Made by a program: the position numbers and the translations under genes
Notes under the pieces: model-generated
Told to the model about the DNA's origin: nothing
Database searches by the model: none
The model's input: only the letters and a program-made list of their open reading frames with translations
NCBI GenBank assembly: GCA_964468475.1
Contig: CAYXUL010000108.1
Coordinates: 1 to 5,480 of the forward strand
Length of the DNA: 5,480 nt
Reading direction: 5' to 3'
DNA from: JBECKX01 sp964468475
Lineage (GTDB): Bacteria; Zixibacteria; MSB-5A5; CAIYYT01
Shown here: piece after piece, positions 1 to 5,480 of the stretch
Layout: every line of letters starts with the position of its first letter
How positions within the stretch are numbered: the first letter of the stretch is position 1

Positions 1-413
1 TGCACAATTTCAAGTATGCCTATGAGCACAATGATATCGATGTCTACGAAAACTGCCTCGACGTAGATTTCGTTTTCCGTTACATCGACCAGGATCAAAC
101 CGGACAGATCGAACAGGTTGAGATTCCTCGTGATGGGCCGTCGGGCGACCTGGCGCGCACCGAGCGCCTGTTTCGCGTTTTTGACGAAATCCTCCTCGAC
201 ACCTGGGTACCGATCTTTGATCGCTACGAATATCCGAACGGGGAGACCTGGGAGGTATGGCGGGTTTACTTCAACCTTTCGGTCAAAGACCTCAATGGCG
301 ATTTCGGTTTTGAGTATTATGAGGCCGTCGGCATTGCCGAATTCAAATTTCGCCAATCAAGATCCGACAGTCTCTGGCGCATAGTCGTCTGGGACGACCG
401 GTCGAATCAGTAG
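1..413 (+). CDS. C-terminal part of a small acidic protein, probably NTF2-like (5' truncated)
   Basis: The reading frame is open from base 3 to a TAG stop at 411-413, giving 136 residues with no start in the window, so the gene begins upstream. The visible protein opens NFKYAYEHNDIDVYENCLD and ends SLWRIVVWDDRSNQ. It is rich in Asp, Glu and aromatic residues and has no cysteine pairs or membrane segment. The opening (a helix with an A-Y-x-x-x-D-I-D-x-Y pattern followed by a beta strand DFVFRY) and the closing W-R-I-V-x-W-D-D strand are the pattern I associate with small NTF2/SnoaL-like proteins. In many environmental bacteria these are exported lipoproteins of about 150-200 residues. Any signal peptide would lie outside the window. 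A catalytic role is not evident. The coding frame itself is firm, with codon use like the neighbouring genes and a hairpin right after the stop; the family call is moderate. Confidence 0.72.
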   Translation, partial: HNFKYAYEHNDIDVYENCLDVDFVFRYIDQDQTGQIEQVEIPRDGPSGDLARTERLFRVFDEILLDTWVPIFDRYEYPNGETWEVWRVYFNLSVKDLNGDFGFEYYEAVGIAEFKFRQSRSDSLWRIVVWDDRSNQ

Positions 414-415
414 TG

Positions 416-446
416 CAGCGGTGACGCGTCCCACCGCTGGGATTTT
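416..446 (+). terminator. Intrinsic-terminator-like hairpin after the NTF2-like gene
   Basis: CAGCGGTG (416-423) and CACCGCTG (432-439) form a perfect 8-bp stem around an 8-base loop. A TTTT run follows at 443-446. It lies 2 bases after the stop codon of the upstream plus-strand gene, the right place for a Rho-independent terminator. The T-run is short and is separated from the stem by GGA, so termination strength is uncertain. On the minus strand the stem has no T-run, so it is not an obvious terminator for the M16 gene. Confidence 0.5.
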
Positions 447-474
447 CCGTGCACGTTGCTGCTAAGGATATTGA

Positions 475-530
475 AACACACCCCGTCTCCCCGACAAGTC
501 GCGGAGCCACCCCTCTTAATAGAGGGGAAT
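475..530 (+). repeat. Dispersed hairpin repeat, copy 1
   Basis: This begins AACACACCCCG, continues with an imperfect hairpin around CCGACAAGTCG (491-501), and ends in a perfect hairpin with arms CCCCTCT (510-516) and AGAGGGG (521-527) around a TAAT loop. Aligned by eye to the reverse complement of 3559-3607, about 43 of 51 columns agree (6 substitutions and 2 single-base gaps). A shorter relative is at 3366-3400. It is intergenic and no ORF depends on it. On the plus strand the last stem is followed by AATTTG, too weak for a confident terminator. The element family is not identified. Confidence 0.75.
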
Positions 531-554
531 TTGAAGTCGCCTTCACAATCCGGC

Positions 555-593
555 TTGTAGGAGCGGTTTCAACCGCGACGTCTTCAAAACGTC
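555..593 (+). repeat. REP-like palindrome with a GTAG foot
   Basis: TTGTAGGA (555-562) leads into a perfect 6-bp stem, GCGGTT (563-568) with AACCGC (571-576), closed by a 2-base TC loop. A second small stem follows directly, GACGT (577-581) with ACGTC (589-593). A GTAG tetranucleotide at the 5' foot of a short GC-rich hairpin is the hallmark of REP sequences moved by RAYT (TnpA-REP) transposases; known Pseudomonas REPs read very similarly. No transposase is in the window. It sits 10 bases past the M16 stop codon, a typical extragenic position, and may protect the 3' end of that transcript. The assignment rests on one copy, so family membership is inference. Confidence 0.5.
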
Positions 594-603
594 AATCAGC
601 GCC

Positions 604-3216
604 CTACTGCATTTCCGGTGCAGCCACTGTCGCCAATACGTAGTTGGTCGTGTCGAAATACTTATCGGCGACGGCCTTTATGTCAGCAGGGGTGAGTTTC
701 TTCATCCGGGTCAGCAGGTCATCATCGGCTTTGTAGTCGCCATCGATAAACTGATCGACAGCCATATAAAATGCCTGATTAATGCGTGACAGGCGCGCCA
801 TCAGTTGCGATCCCCAGATCGAGTTGACTGCTTTCTCGAGTTCATCTGCACCTACAAGGGAGTCGCGCATCTTGCCGATCTGATCAATGATTCCCTGTTT
901 GGCGCGGGCATAATTCTCGGTGCCCGTGCCCATCGCGGCATAATACCAGCCGAATTTGGAGTCGAGGTTGAGCCCGGCGCCGATGCTGTAAGCCAAGCCC
1001 TGCTCCTCCCGCAAATGTTGTCGGAGGCGGTCGGAAAGTATCGACACCGCGACTTGAAGCGCAACTGCATCGGGGTCACCAGAGCCACAGACGGGGCCAC
1101 CGAGATAAATAAACGCCTGCTTGCTTTCCATCGGCACATTCTGCGCAACTTCACCTTTGACCTTGATTGGCCCGGTCACCGGAGCCTTGGTAATATGTTG
1201 TGGAGTCATGTTGCCGAAGGCGCTCTTGATTTTCGCCAGCATATCAGCAGGTGGCAGGTCTGTACAAACAGTCAGGATGATGTTATCGGGCGCATAGTAC
1301 TTAGTGTAGTAATCGCGCAGGTCTTGTGCAGATATCGATCCAATCGAACGCATACTCCCCATGATCGGCTGCGCATAGGGTTGATTCGGGAACATCTCGC
1401 CATAAAACAAATCGCGCGCCTGATCGCGGGTTGAACTAGATTGCATCCCCAAAACACCCATCATTTCTTTGCGCACGTTTTCGACCTCATCCTCCGGCAT
1501 CGTCGCGTGTTGCAGGAGTTCAGTCAGCAGCGCGATGCCGCGATCGGTGAAGTCATCGATTGTCTCGAACTTCAGGAATGAGTACATCGGCTTGGTATAA
1601 CGGTCGTCGTAAGGTATGTAAGGATTATCACTCACCGTGAGGTTGCCGCCAATCGAGGTCAGTTCGCGGGAGATCTCTTCCTTGCTGTGAGTGGTCGAGC
1701 CCTTGGTCAGCATCCGATTTACGAAATCAGTGATTCCCGCCTTGCCCGGCGGTTCTGAAGCACAACGGTCCTTGCCGAGCACCATGAAAGCCTGCACCTC
1801 CGAGTAGGGATTTGATTTGATGATTACTTCGAGCCCGTTGTCCAGCGTGTCATGAACGTAGCTGCTGGTGATTTTCGTCGGCCCTGATTCCCCCTGCTTC
1901 TTGCCCTGTGGCGTCACCACAGTCGCTACGTAGTTGAAAGGACTGAGGTACGCTTGCGCCACGCGGGCAACGTCGTCGCTCTTGACCTTGGCAAGATTAC
2001 CGGTGAGGTTGTCGACAAAATCATATCCAGTAGCTACCATCAACGGCGCAATCATGAATCCGTAGTAGTGCAGTTTCTCACGCAGGTAGATCTCATTGGT
2101 TTTCTCACTAATGACATCAGCATCTAGGTCTGATTGGTTTGGTTTCCAGCTGGCAACGTCATTGGCCATAAAGCCGTTGATCGCCTGCAGAATCGCATTA
2201 GGATCGGCGGTGGAGTCAGCTGTGATCGACATATCAAAAGTGGTAAAATCTTTCTGGGTATAAAGGCCGGTGTTCACCGATTGTATCCCCAGATCAGCAC
2301 GCGAATTGATCTGCTTGAGCAACGGTGAGACGCCATCGTTGTTGAGCAGATCGTTGAGCAGATAAAACGCAAAGTAGTCGGCATCCGAGTAGATCGGGGC
2401 GCGAGCTGAAATGTTGATGTAAACGTTGTCCGCTTTTTCCATGCTGCGGGTAACTATTTTCTGCGTCTCGGGGAAGTCTACCGTAAAGGTTGGCGGCGGC
2501 GGAATCTTACGCGGTGGCACACTGCCATAGTATTTGCGGTAAGTCTCGATCATTTGATCGGTGTCGAAGTCGCCGATCACCAGTGCTATCATGTTATTTG
2601 GGGCATACCAGGTTTGATAGTACTTGAGAATTTCATCACGCGTCATCGTCTGAATCAGATTTTCGTAGCCCAGTACCGGCCGGGCGTAGGGAGTGCCGGC
2701 GTAGACCACCGACTGATGAAAATCATTGACTATATCACTGATCCGGTCGTTGCTCTGGCGGATTTCCTCGATGACAATCTTGCGCTCCTTGCCCATCTTG
2801 TCTTCCGGGATGATCGAATGAAACAGTTGTCCCGACTGTACTTCAAAGCCATCCTCGATATACTCCGTTGGCATTAGCACAAGATAGGCGGTCAGGTCTT
2901 TGCGCGTAAACGCATTGATGTACCCGCCGTGCATTTCAATTTTATCATCGAGCTGCTCCTGTGACATCGTTTCCGTGCCGTCGAAGAGCAGATGTTCAAG
3001 AAAGTGGGTCGAACCGTTGGTGAACTCATTCTCATAGCGAGCGCCGGCGTTGACGAAGACGATAGAGGTAATCATCGGGGATGAGTGGTTCTCAACGAAT
3101 ATCGCCTGCAGGCCGTTGTCGTATCTGACTTTAGTTGACGGCAAACCGGCAAACGCCGCCGCACTCCAGGCCAGGATGGTCGGGATTACTATAGTGAGAG
3201 CGATATTTCTCCTCAT
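604..3216 (-). CDS. Exported two-domain M16 (pitrilysin/insulinase family) zinc peptidase
   Basis: The product is 870 residues, likely a periplasmic or secreted zinc metallopeptidase that cuts peptides inside a clam-shaped chamber. I start it at ATG 3216, which has AGGAG 5 bases upstream and opens a clear signal peptide (MRRN, hydrophobic core, AFA at 21-23, cleavage before G24). The longer frame up to 3324 adds 36 residues that would bury this signal. The N-terminal half carries the inverted zinc motif HFLEH (H71, E74, H75). The third ligand is probably E151 in IVIEE, 76 residues after H75, as in M16B enzymes. A Pro-rich stretch follows at 235-242. In the C-terminal half the matching site reads DFVNR (497-501), so it cannot bind zinc, but it keeps the R/Y-pair motif LREEQGLAYS (R736, Y743) typical of the partner half. 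The length suits a fused pair of roughly 420-residue M16B units. The substrate is unknown and there is no operon partner. Confidence 0.93.
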   Translation of the reverse strand: MRRNIALTIVIPTILAWSAAAFAGLPSTKVRYDNGLQAIFVENHSSPMITSIVFVNAGARYENEFTNGSTHFLEHLLFDGTETMSQEQLDDKIEMHGGYINAFTRKDLTAYLVLMPTEYIEDGFEVQSGQLFHSIIPEDKMGKERKIVIEEIRQSNDRISDIVNDFHQSVVYAGTPYARPVLGYENLIQTMTRDEILKYYQTWYAPNNMIALVIGDFDTDQMIETYRKYYGSVPPRKIPPPPTFTVDFPETQKIVTRSMEKADNVYINISARAPIYSDADYFAFYLLNDLLNNDGVSPLLKQINSRADLGIQSVNTGLYTQKDFTTFDMSITADSTADPNAILQAINGFMANDVASWKPNQSDLDADVISEKTNEIYLREKLHYYGFMIAPLMVATGYDFVDNLTGNLAKVKSDDVARVAQAYLSPFNYVATVVTPQGKKQGESGPTKITSSYVHDTLDNGLEVIIKSNPYSEVQAFMVLGKDRCASEPPGKAGITDFVNRMLTKGSTTHSKEEISRELTSIGGNLTVSDNPYIPYDDRYTKPMYSFLKFETIDDFTDRGIALLTELLQHATMPEDEVENVRKEMMGVLGMQSSSTRDQARDLFYGEMFPNQPYAQPIMGSMRSIGSISAQDLRDYYTKYYAPDNIILTVCTDLPPADMLAKIKSAFGNMTPQHITKAPVTGPIKVKGEVAQNVPMESKQAFIYLGGPVCGSGDPDAVALQVAVSILSDRLRQHLREEQGLAYSIGAGLNLDSKFGWYYAAMGTGTENYARAKQGIIDQIGKMRDSLVGADELEKAVNSIWGSQLMARLSRINQAFYMAVDQFIDGDYKADDDLLTRMKKLTPADIKAVADKYFDTTNYVLATVAAPEMQ

Positions 3217-3230
3217 CTCTTCTCCTCTCC
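3217..3230 (-). promoter_or_regulatory. Shine-Dalgarno region of the M16 gene
   Basis: Read on the minus strand, the bases before ATG 3216 are GGAGAGGAGAAGAG. AGGAG occupies 3226-3222 and leaves a 5-base spacer, with a second GGAG just upstream. This purine-rich site decides the start at 3216 over the in-frame extension to 3324. Nine bases of it (GAGGAGAAG, 3227-3219) are exactly complementary to CTTCTCCTC further up the leader (3300-3292), so the site may be occluded in a longer transcript. Confidence 0.8.
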
Positions 3231-3365
3231 AAATGCAAGATAGTTTTGCTATGAACCAACCTGGTTTGAGCGAGAAAGTCAATAGGGAAAGGAGGAGAAG
3301 TTGGGAAGGGTCAGTCCGTTCCACGGCGAGAGCTCAGAAGCTACGATATCGTTTTACGACTCTGT

Positions 3366-3400
3366 AAACACACCCCTGTGGTCCCCTCTCAAGAGGGGAC
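3366..3400 (+). repeat. Dispersed hairpin repeat, copy 3 (short form)
   Basis: AACACACCCC (3367-3376) is identical to the start of copy 1. The internal hairpin seen in copies 1 and 2 is missing and replaced by TGTG, which can pair with CACA (3369-3372). The terminal hairpin is the best of the three: GTCCCCTCT (3381-3389) pairs perfectly with AGAGGGGAC (3392-3400), a 9-bp stem with a 2-base CA gap. No T-run follows, so it is not an obvious plus-strand terminator. It faces copy 2 across about 160 bases. Confidence 0.65.
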
Positions 3401-3499
3401 GAGGGCCCCAAGTTGAGTTCCGACGAGACGGCAGTGCAGCGGCGCGAGAATCATGGCTACTCGATCCAAAACCGCAGCTTGGTGTTTTGTAGGCAGACA

Positions 3500-3514
3500 C
3501 CTTCCGTTGGAAGT
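3500..3514. repeat. Small hairpin within the intergenic linker
   Basis: ACTTCC-type pairing: A3500-CTTCC (3501-3505) pairs with GGAAG-T3514 (3509-3514) around a GTT loop, giving 6 bp. TTGTAGG lies 12 bases upstream (3487-3493), echoing the foot of the REP-like element at 555-562, though the stem sequences are unrelated. It may be a diverged palindromic element or chance. Confidence 0.3.
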
Positions 3515-3558
3515 CGGTTGCTCCTGCTCTGGCACTCTGATAATTGCAGAAACTCCAA

Positions 3559-3612
3559 CGCCTCTATGAGAGGGGTGGATCCCGATTCGTCGGGGAGCCG
3601 GGGTGTGTGTTA
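3559..3612 (-). repeat. Dispersed hairpin repeat, copy 2 (inverted)
   Basis: Read on the minus strand from 3612 it starts TAACACACACCCCGG, matches copy 1 over about 51 columns at roughly 84% identity, and ends in the terminal hairpin, here weakened to CCTCT/AGAGG (3561-3565 with 3569-3573). Its internal hairpin is intact: on the plus strand CCCGA (3581-3585) pairs with TCGGG (3590-3594) around a TTCG loop. It starts 6 bases past the SprT-like stop codon, so it forms that gene's 3' end. No T-run follows on the minus strand, so it is not a clear intrinsic terminator. Confidence 0.75.
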
Positions 3613-3617
3613 AGAAC

Positions 3618-4175
3618 CTATTTCGCCAGCTTCTTCTTCAGCACCAGCTTATACTTCGGATCGAAGCGGCGTGGGGAACATTTGCCGCACGAAGCCGAGA
3701 TCAACCGCTTGCGTCGCGGGTATTCGGTGCCGCACGACTTGCAGACATAGAGGTAGCGCGATGGCAGCCGCAGCTTGGGATGACTTTTGGCGCGTACTGA
3801 GGCGCCGATTCGTTCGGCCTCCCGCTTGAAATTAGAATCGTGGTTAAAGTGGAGGATATGGATCATCTCGTGCTTGAGGGTGTCGTCGAGTTCATCGGGA
3901 AAAATCTCATGATACTTGCGCGAGATCACGATCTCCTGGCGATTGCGGATAAACAACCCTGCTGCCAGCAGGCGTTCGGAATAGCGGATTTTCGGCGTCG
4001 GCAGCTTGCCGGCGAAATATTTCACGTTGTAGCCGTGGAAGCGGTCGTAGAGTTCCTCGAGTGAGGGCAGACCTTCCGGTGGTCTCCGCTCCTCGACTTG
4101 TTGCAGCAGAAAGTCCTGTTCGAACAGGTCGAGATTCGTTGGTGATATCGCAGCGCGCTTCTTTTTTCTGGTCAT
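3618..4175 (-). CDS. SprT-like zinc metalloprotein with C-terminal zinc ribbon
   Basis: The product has 185 residues and no signal peptide, so it is cytoplasmic. A basic N-terminus (MTRKKKRA) is followed by a helical segment LYDRFHGYNVKYFAGKLP (42-59), the usual SprT-family opening. The active-site motif HEMIH is at 102-106. H112 in HDSNFK is the probable third zinc ligand, aligning with the HGxxF element of Spartan/SprT proteins. A zinc ribbon, C145-x2-C148 and C163-x2-C166, closes the protein before a Lys-rich tail. Eukaryotic Spartan degrades DNA-protein crosslinks; whether this short bacterial relative does so is inference. The ATG at 4175 is the only reasonable start because an in-frame TAA lies five codons upstream, yet the bases before it (TTGTCCGCCC on the minus strand) contain no Shine-Dalgarno sequence. 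It is divergent from the beta-helix lipoprotein gene and separated by repeats from M16. Confidence 0.88.
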   Translation of the reverse strand: MTRKKKRAAISPTNLDLFEQDFLLQQVEERRPPEGLPSLEELYDRFHGYNVKYFAGKLPTPKIRYSERLLAAGLFIRNRQEIVISRKYHEIFPDELDDTLKHEMIHILHFNHDSNFKREAERIGASVRAKSHPKLRLPSRYLYVCKSCGTEYPRRKRLISASCGKCSPRRFDPKYKLVLKKKLAK

Positions 4176-4236
4176 GGGCGGACAACTTAGTTAGTTTTTG
4201 CCGATGCACAAGTCTGAGTGAATCACCGGAGGTCTC
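4176..4236. promoter_or_regulatory. Divergent intergenic region of the SprT-like and beta-helix genes
   Basis: These 61 bases separate two divergent start codons and must hold, or overlap, the promoters of both genes. I see no convincing -35/-10 pair in either direction. The minus-strand side lacks a ribosome binding site; the plus-strand side has a good one at 4228-4232. Confidence 0.4.
4228..4232 (+). promoter_or_regulatory. Ribosome binding site of the beta-helix lipoprotein
   Basis: GGAGG lies 4 bases before ATG 4237. It fixes that start, which opens directly into a lipoprotein signal peptide. The spacing is slightly short but within the normal range. Confidence 0.75.
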
Positions 4237-5480
4237 ATGCGTACTTTACTTGCCACGGGCTCGATTATAGTCGCGGCCTTACTTCTCATATCTCTCACAT
4301 CGCTTCTCAGTTGCGCCGAGCAATATGTCCCTGACAACAACACGATTTTCGTTTCCTCCCGATCTTCATACGAAGGTGACGGCAGCTTCCGTACACCATT
4401 TACCGATTTGCAGCAGGCGATCGATGCGGCGAAGTCGGGTGATAAGATCATGCTCTTGCCCGGCATCTATAAGGCTAAATCGGAAAAGTTCGTGGAAGAT
4501 TTATGCGGTAATTGCTTGAATGCACAAACGCAGGTGTACGCTACGCGCGGATTCTTGATAGATGACAAAGCTGTCACGATCTCCGGGAAAAATGCCGATT
4601 CGTGCGTGCTGGTCACCAATTCCGGCTATGGCGTGCTTTTCCTGCACAGCGACGGTTCGGTGATCGAAAATGTCAAAATAACCGGCGGTGTGCGCGACGC
4701 TGACGGGAATGCTACCGATGCCGCAATCGTGGCGAAGTTTTCCCACCTCACCGTGCGCAACTGCAATATCACCGACAATGACAACCGCGACACGACTGTT
4801 GTGGTGGGTATCGGCGGCGTTTTCGGACGCGAAGGCTCAGAGTTATTCGTGCAGCACAACCATATCATCAGGGGTGGCTGGGATGGTATCGCGTTGTATC
4901 GGGGCGCGAAGGCGTTTATCGAGGATAACATCATTGACGAGGGTCGCGGCGCCGGTGTGGGAGTAACCTGGGATGCTACAGCCACCGTGCTGCGTAACCG
5001 CATCAGCCGCTATTGGAAAGGCATCGGTGCTTTCGGAACCTCGCGGGTGGTGGCGCGCAATAACATCGTTAAAGACTGCGTTGGTTGGGGGATTATCGCG
5101 ACGGGACAGTCGTACCTGGATGCCACCAACAATGTCATTTTCAACAACGGCAACTGCGGTTTTGCGAACTGGGGAGACAAAGGCGATCCGCTGGCAGCGA
5201 CAGGCATCTTCGAGAATAACGTCGTCATGGATAACGGCTGGCGCGACGAGTGGGTGTGTCCGCAGGTAGGGGTATGGATGCTGGGCGACTCGGCGAAGTT
5301 CCAGATTGCCTTTAACAACGTTGTCGCCAACGTTGCCGGTAACTACCGCGATATCAGCAACCTGACCGGCATCAACGGCAATGTCTCCTTCAACCCGATG
5401 TTCGCAGACACCACCACCTTTAAGCTCAAACCCGGCTCTCCGTTGATCGACAGCGGCGATTCCCTCATCACCGACCTCGA
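4237..5480 (+). CDS. Lipoprotein with a right-handed parallel beta-helix (3' truncated)
   Basis: The frame is open from ATG 4237 to the window end: 414 residues and no stop. Residues 1-25 are a hydrophobic signal peptide ending in the lipobox LLSC, so C26 would be lipidated and the protein anchored in the envelope. Residues 37-78 (IFVSSRSSYEGDGSFRTPF, then LQQAIDAAKSGDKIMLLPGIY) match the strand-helix-strand opening of DUF1565/Pbh1-type beta-helix proteins. From about 141 to 335 come coils with a period near 22 residues, rich in N-N-x-[IV] steps, for example IEDNIID (228-234), LRNRISR (252-258), ARNNIVK (273-279), ATNNVIF (296-302) and FENNVVM (325-331). NPMFAD (386-391) then KPGSPLIDSGD (398-408) is the motif that usually closes such a domain, so little of the helix is missing, though another domain could follow. 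Paired cysteines occur (C90-x2-C93). The fold is common to polysaccharide lyases and surface proteins; I see no specific catalytic signature. Confidence 0.88.
   Translation, partial: MRTLLATGSIIVAALLLISLTSLLSCAEQYVPDNNTIFVSSRSSYEGDGSFRTPFTDLQQAIDAAKSGDKIMLLPGIYKAKSEKFVEDLCGNCLNAQTQVYATRGFLIDDKAVTISGKNADSCVLVTNSGYGVLFLHSDGSVIENVKITGGVRDADGNATDAAIVAKFSHLTVRNCNITDNDNRDTTVVVGIGGVFGREGSELFVQHNHIIRGGWDGIALYRGAKAFIEDNIIDEGRGAGVGVTWDATATVLRNRISRYWKGIGAFGTSRVVARNNIVKDCVGWGIIATGQSYLDATNNVIFNNGNCGFANWGDKGDPLAATGIFENNVVMDNGWRDEWVCPQVGVWMLGDSAKFQIAFNNVVANVAGNYRDISNLTGINGNVSFNPMFADTTTFKLKPGSPLIDSGDSLITDL

Larger units (their letters stand above)
3217..3617. other. 401-base intergenic region between M16 and the SprT-like gene
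   Basis: No gene is supportable here. It holds, from the M16 side, the M16 leader (3217-3300), a 10-base palindrome ACGATATCGT (3343-3352), dispersed repeat copy 3 (3366-3400), a linker with a small hairpin (3500-3514) preceded by TTGTAGG, and dispersed repeat copy 2 in inverted orientation (3559-3612). A TTGACT hexamer on the minus strand (3282-3277) resembles a -35 box, but no good -10 sits 16-18 bases downstream, so I name no M16 promoter. The hairpins between the two minus-strand genes argue that M16 and SprT-like are not co-transcribed. Confidence 0.7.

Noticed and set aside
118..384. An 88-codon plus-strand frame overlapping the NTF2-like gene
   Set aside because: It is a shadow in another frame; the frame ending at 413 runs open from the window start and has coherent protein-like sequence through its stop and hairpin.
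805..1434. A 209-codon open frame on the plus strand
   Set aside because: It lies wholly antisense to the M16 gene, whose domains and motifs are unmistakable. The translation shows no recognisable domain, and I saw no clear ribosome binding site.
3240..3282. M16 promoter with TTGACT at 3282-3277 as -35 box
   Set aside because: At 16-18 bases downstream the candidates (such as TTGGTT) do not resemble TATAAT; the nearest -10-like hexamers are too far away.
3217..3324. N-terminal extension of M16 to an ATG at 3324
   Set aside because: It would place 36 extra residues before a well-formed signal peptide and ignore the AGGAG site 5 bases before ATG 3216.
3301..3492. A 63-codon plus-strand frame starting at TTG with a strong GGAGGAG just upstream
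   Set aside because: The purine tract is tempting, but the frame uses a TTG start, runs through the hairpin repeat at 3366-3400, and encodes a low-complexity Arg/Pro/Ser-rich peptide with no family resemblance. The same tract is better explained as the complement of the M16 Shine-Dalgarno region.
475..3612. A transposon carrying the M16 gene between repeat copies 1 and 2
   Set aside because: The copies are in inverted orientation around M16, but copy 3 lies between, there is no transposase, and M16 resembles its neighbours in composition. Repeats of this kind are more likely to be independent intergenic insertions.
475..3612. CRISPR array from the three repeat copies
   Set aside because: Copies are far apart, differ in length and orientation, and lack regularly spaced unique spacers or cas genes.

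Overview
The window carries four protein-coding genes, two cut by the window edges, separated by intergenic DNA rich in hairpin repeats. Base composition is roughly balanced to slightly GC-rich. The proteins are those of a Gram-negative-type bacterium: a secreted two-domain M16 peptidase, a lipoprotein beta-helix and an NTF2-like small protein. Together with the GC-rich intergenic hairpin repeats, this recalls environmental FCB-group or candidate-phylum genomes such as Zixibacteria. That placement is an impression from family style; there is no rRNA or other phylogenetic marker here.

Layout. (1) 1-413, plus strand: the last 136 codons of a small acidic protein that looks NTF2-like, followed at once by a terminator-like hairpin (416-446). 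(2) 414-603: intergenic DNA between convergent genes, holding the hairpin, one copy of a dispersed repeat (475-530) and a REP-like palindrome (555-593). (3) 604-3216, minus strand: an 870-residue exported M16 peptidase made of an active half (HFLEH) and a degenerate half. (4) 3217-3617: a 401-base gap with the M16 leader, two more copies of the dispersed repeat facing each other, and no gene I can support. (5) 3618-4175, minus strand: a 185-residue SprT-like zinc protein with a C-terminal zinc ribbon. (6) 4176-4236: a short divergent intergenic region. (7) 4237-5480, plus strand: a lipoprotein with a right-handed parallel beta-helix, running off the end of the window.

The genes do not form an evident operon or pathway. 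M16 and SprT-like share a strand but are 401 bases apart with hairpins between them. The beta-helix gene is divergent from SprT-like, and the NTF2-like gene is convergent with M16. M16 and the lipoprotein would act in the cell envelope, while the SprT-like protein is cytoplasmic.

I found no defence system, mobile-element transposase, CRISPR array or RNA gene. The parts most worth a second look are non-coding: a three-copy hairpin repeat family, two copies of which form the inverted ends of a possible 248-base MITE-like element; a REP-like palindrome with a GTAG foot; and a pyrimidine tract in the M16 leader that is exactly complementary to its Shine-Dalgarno region.
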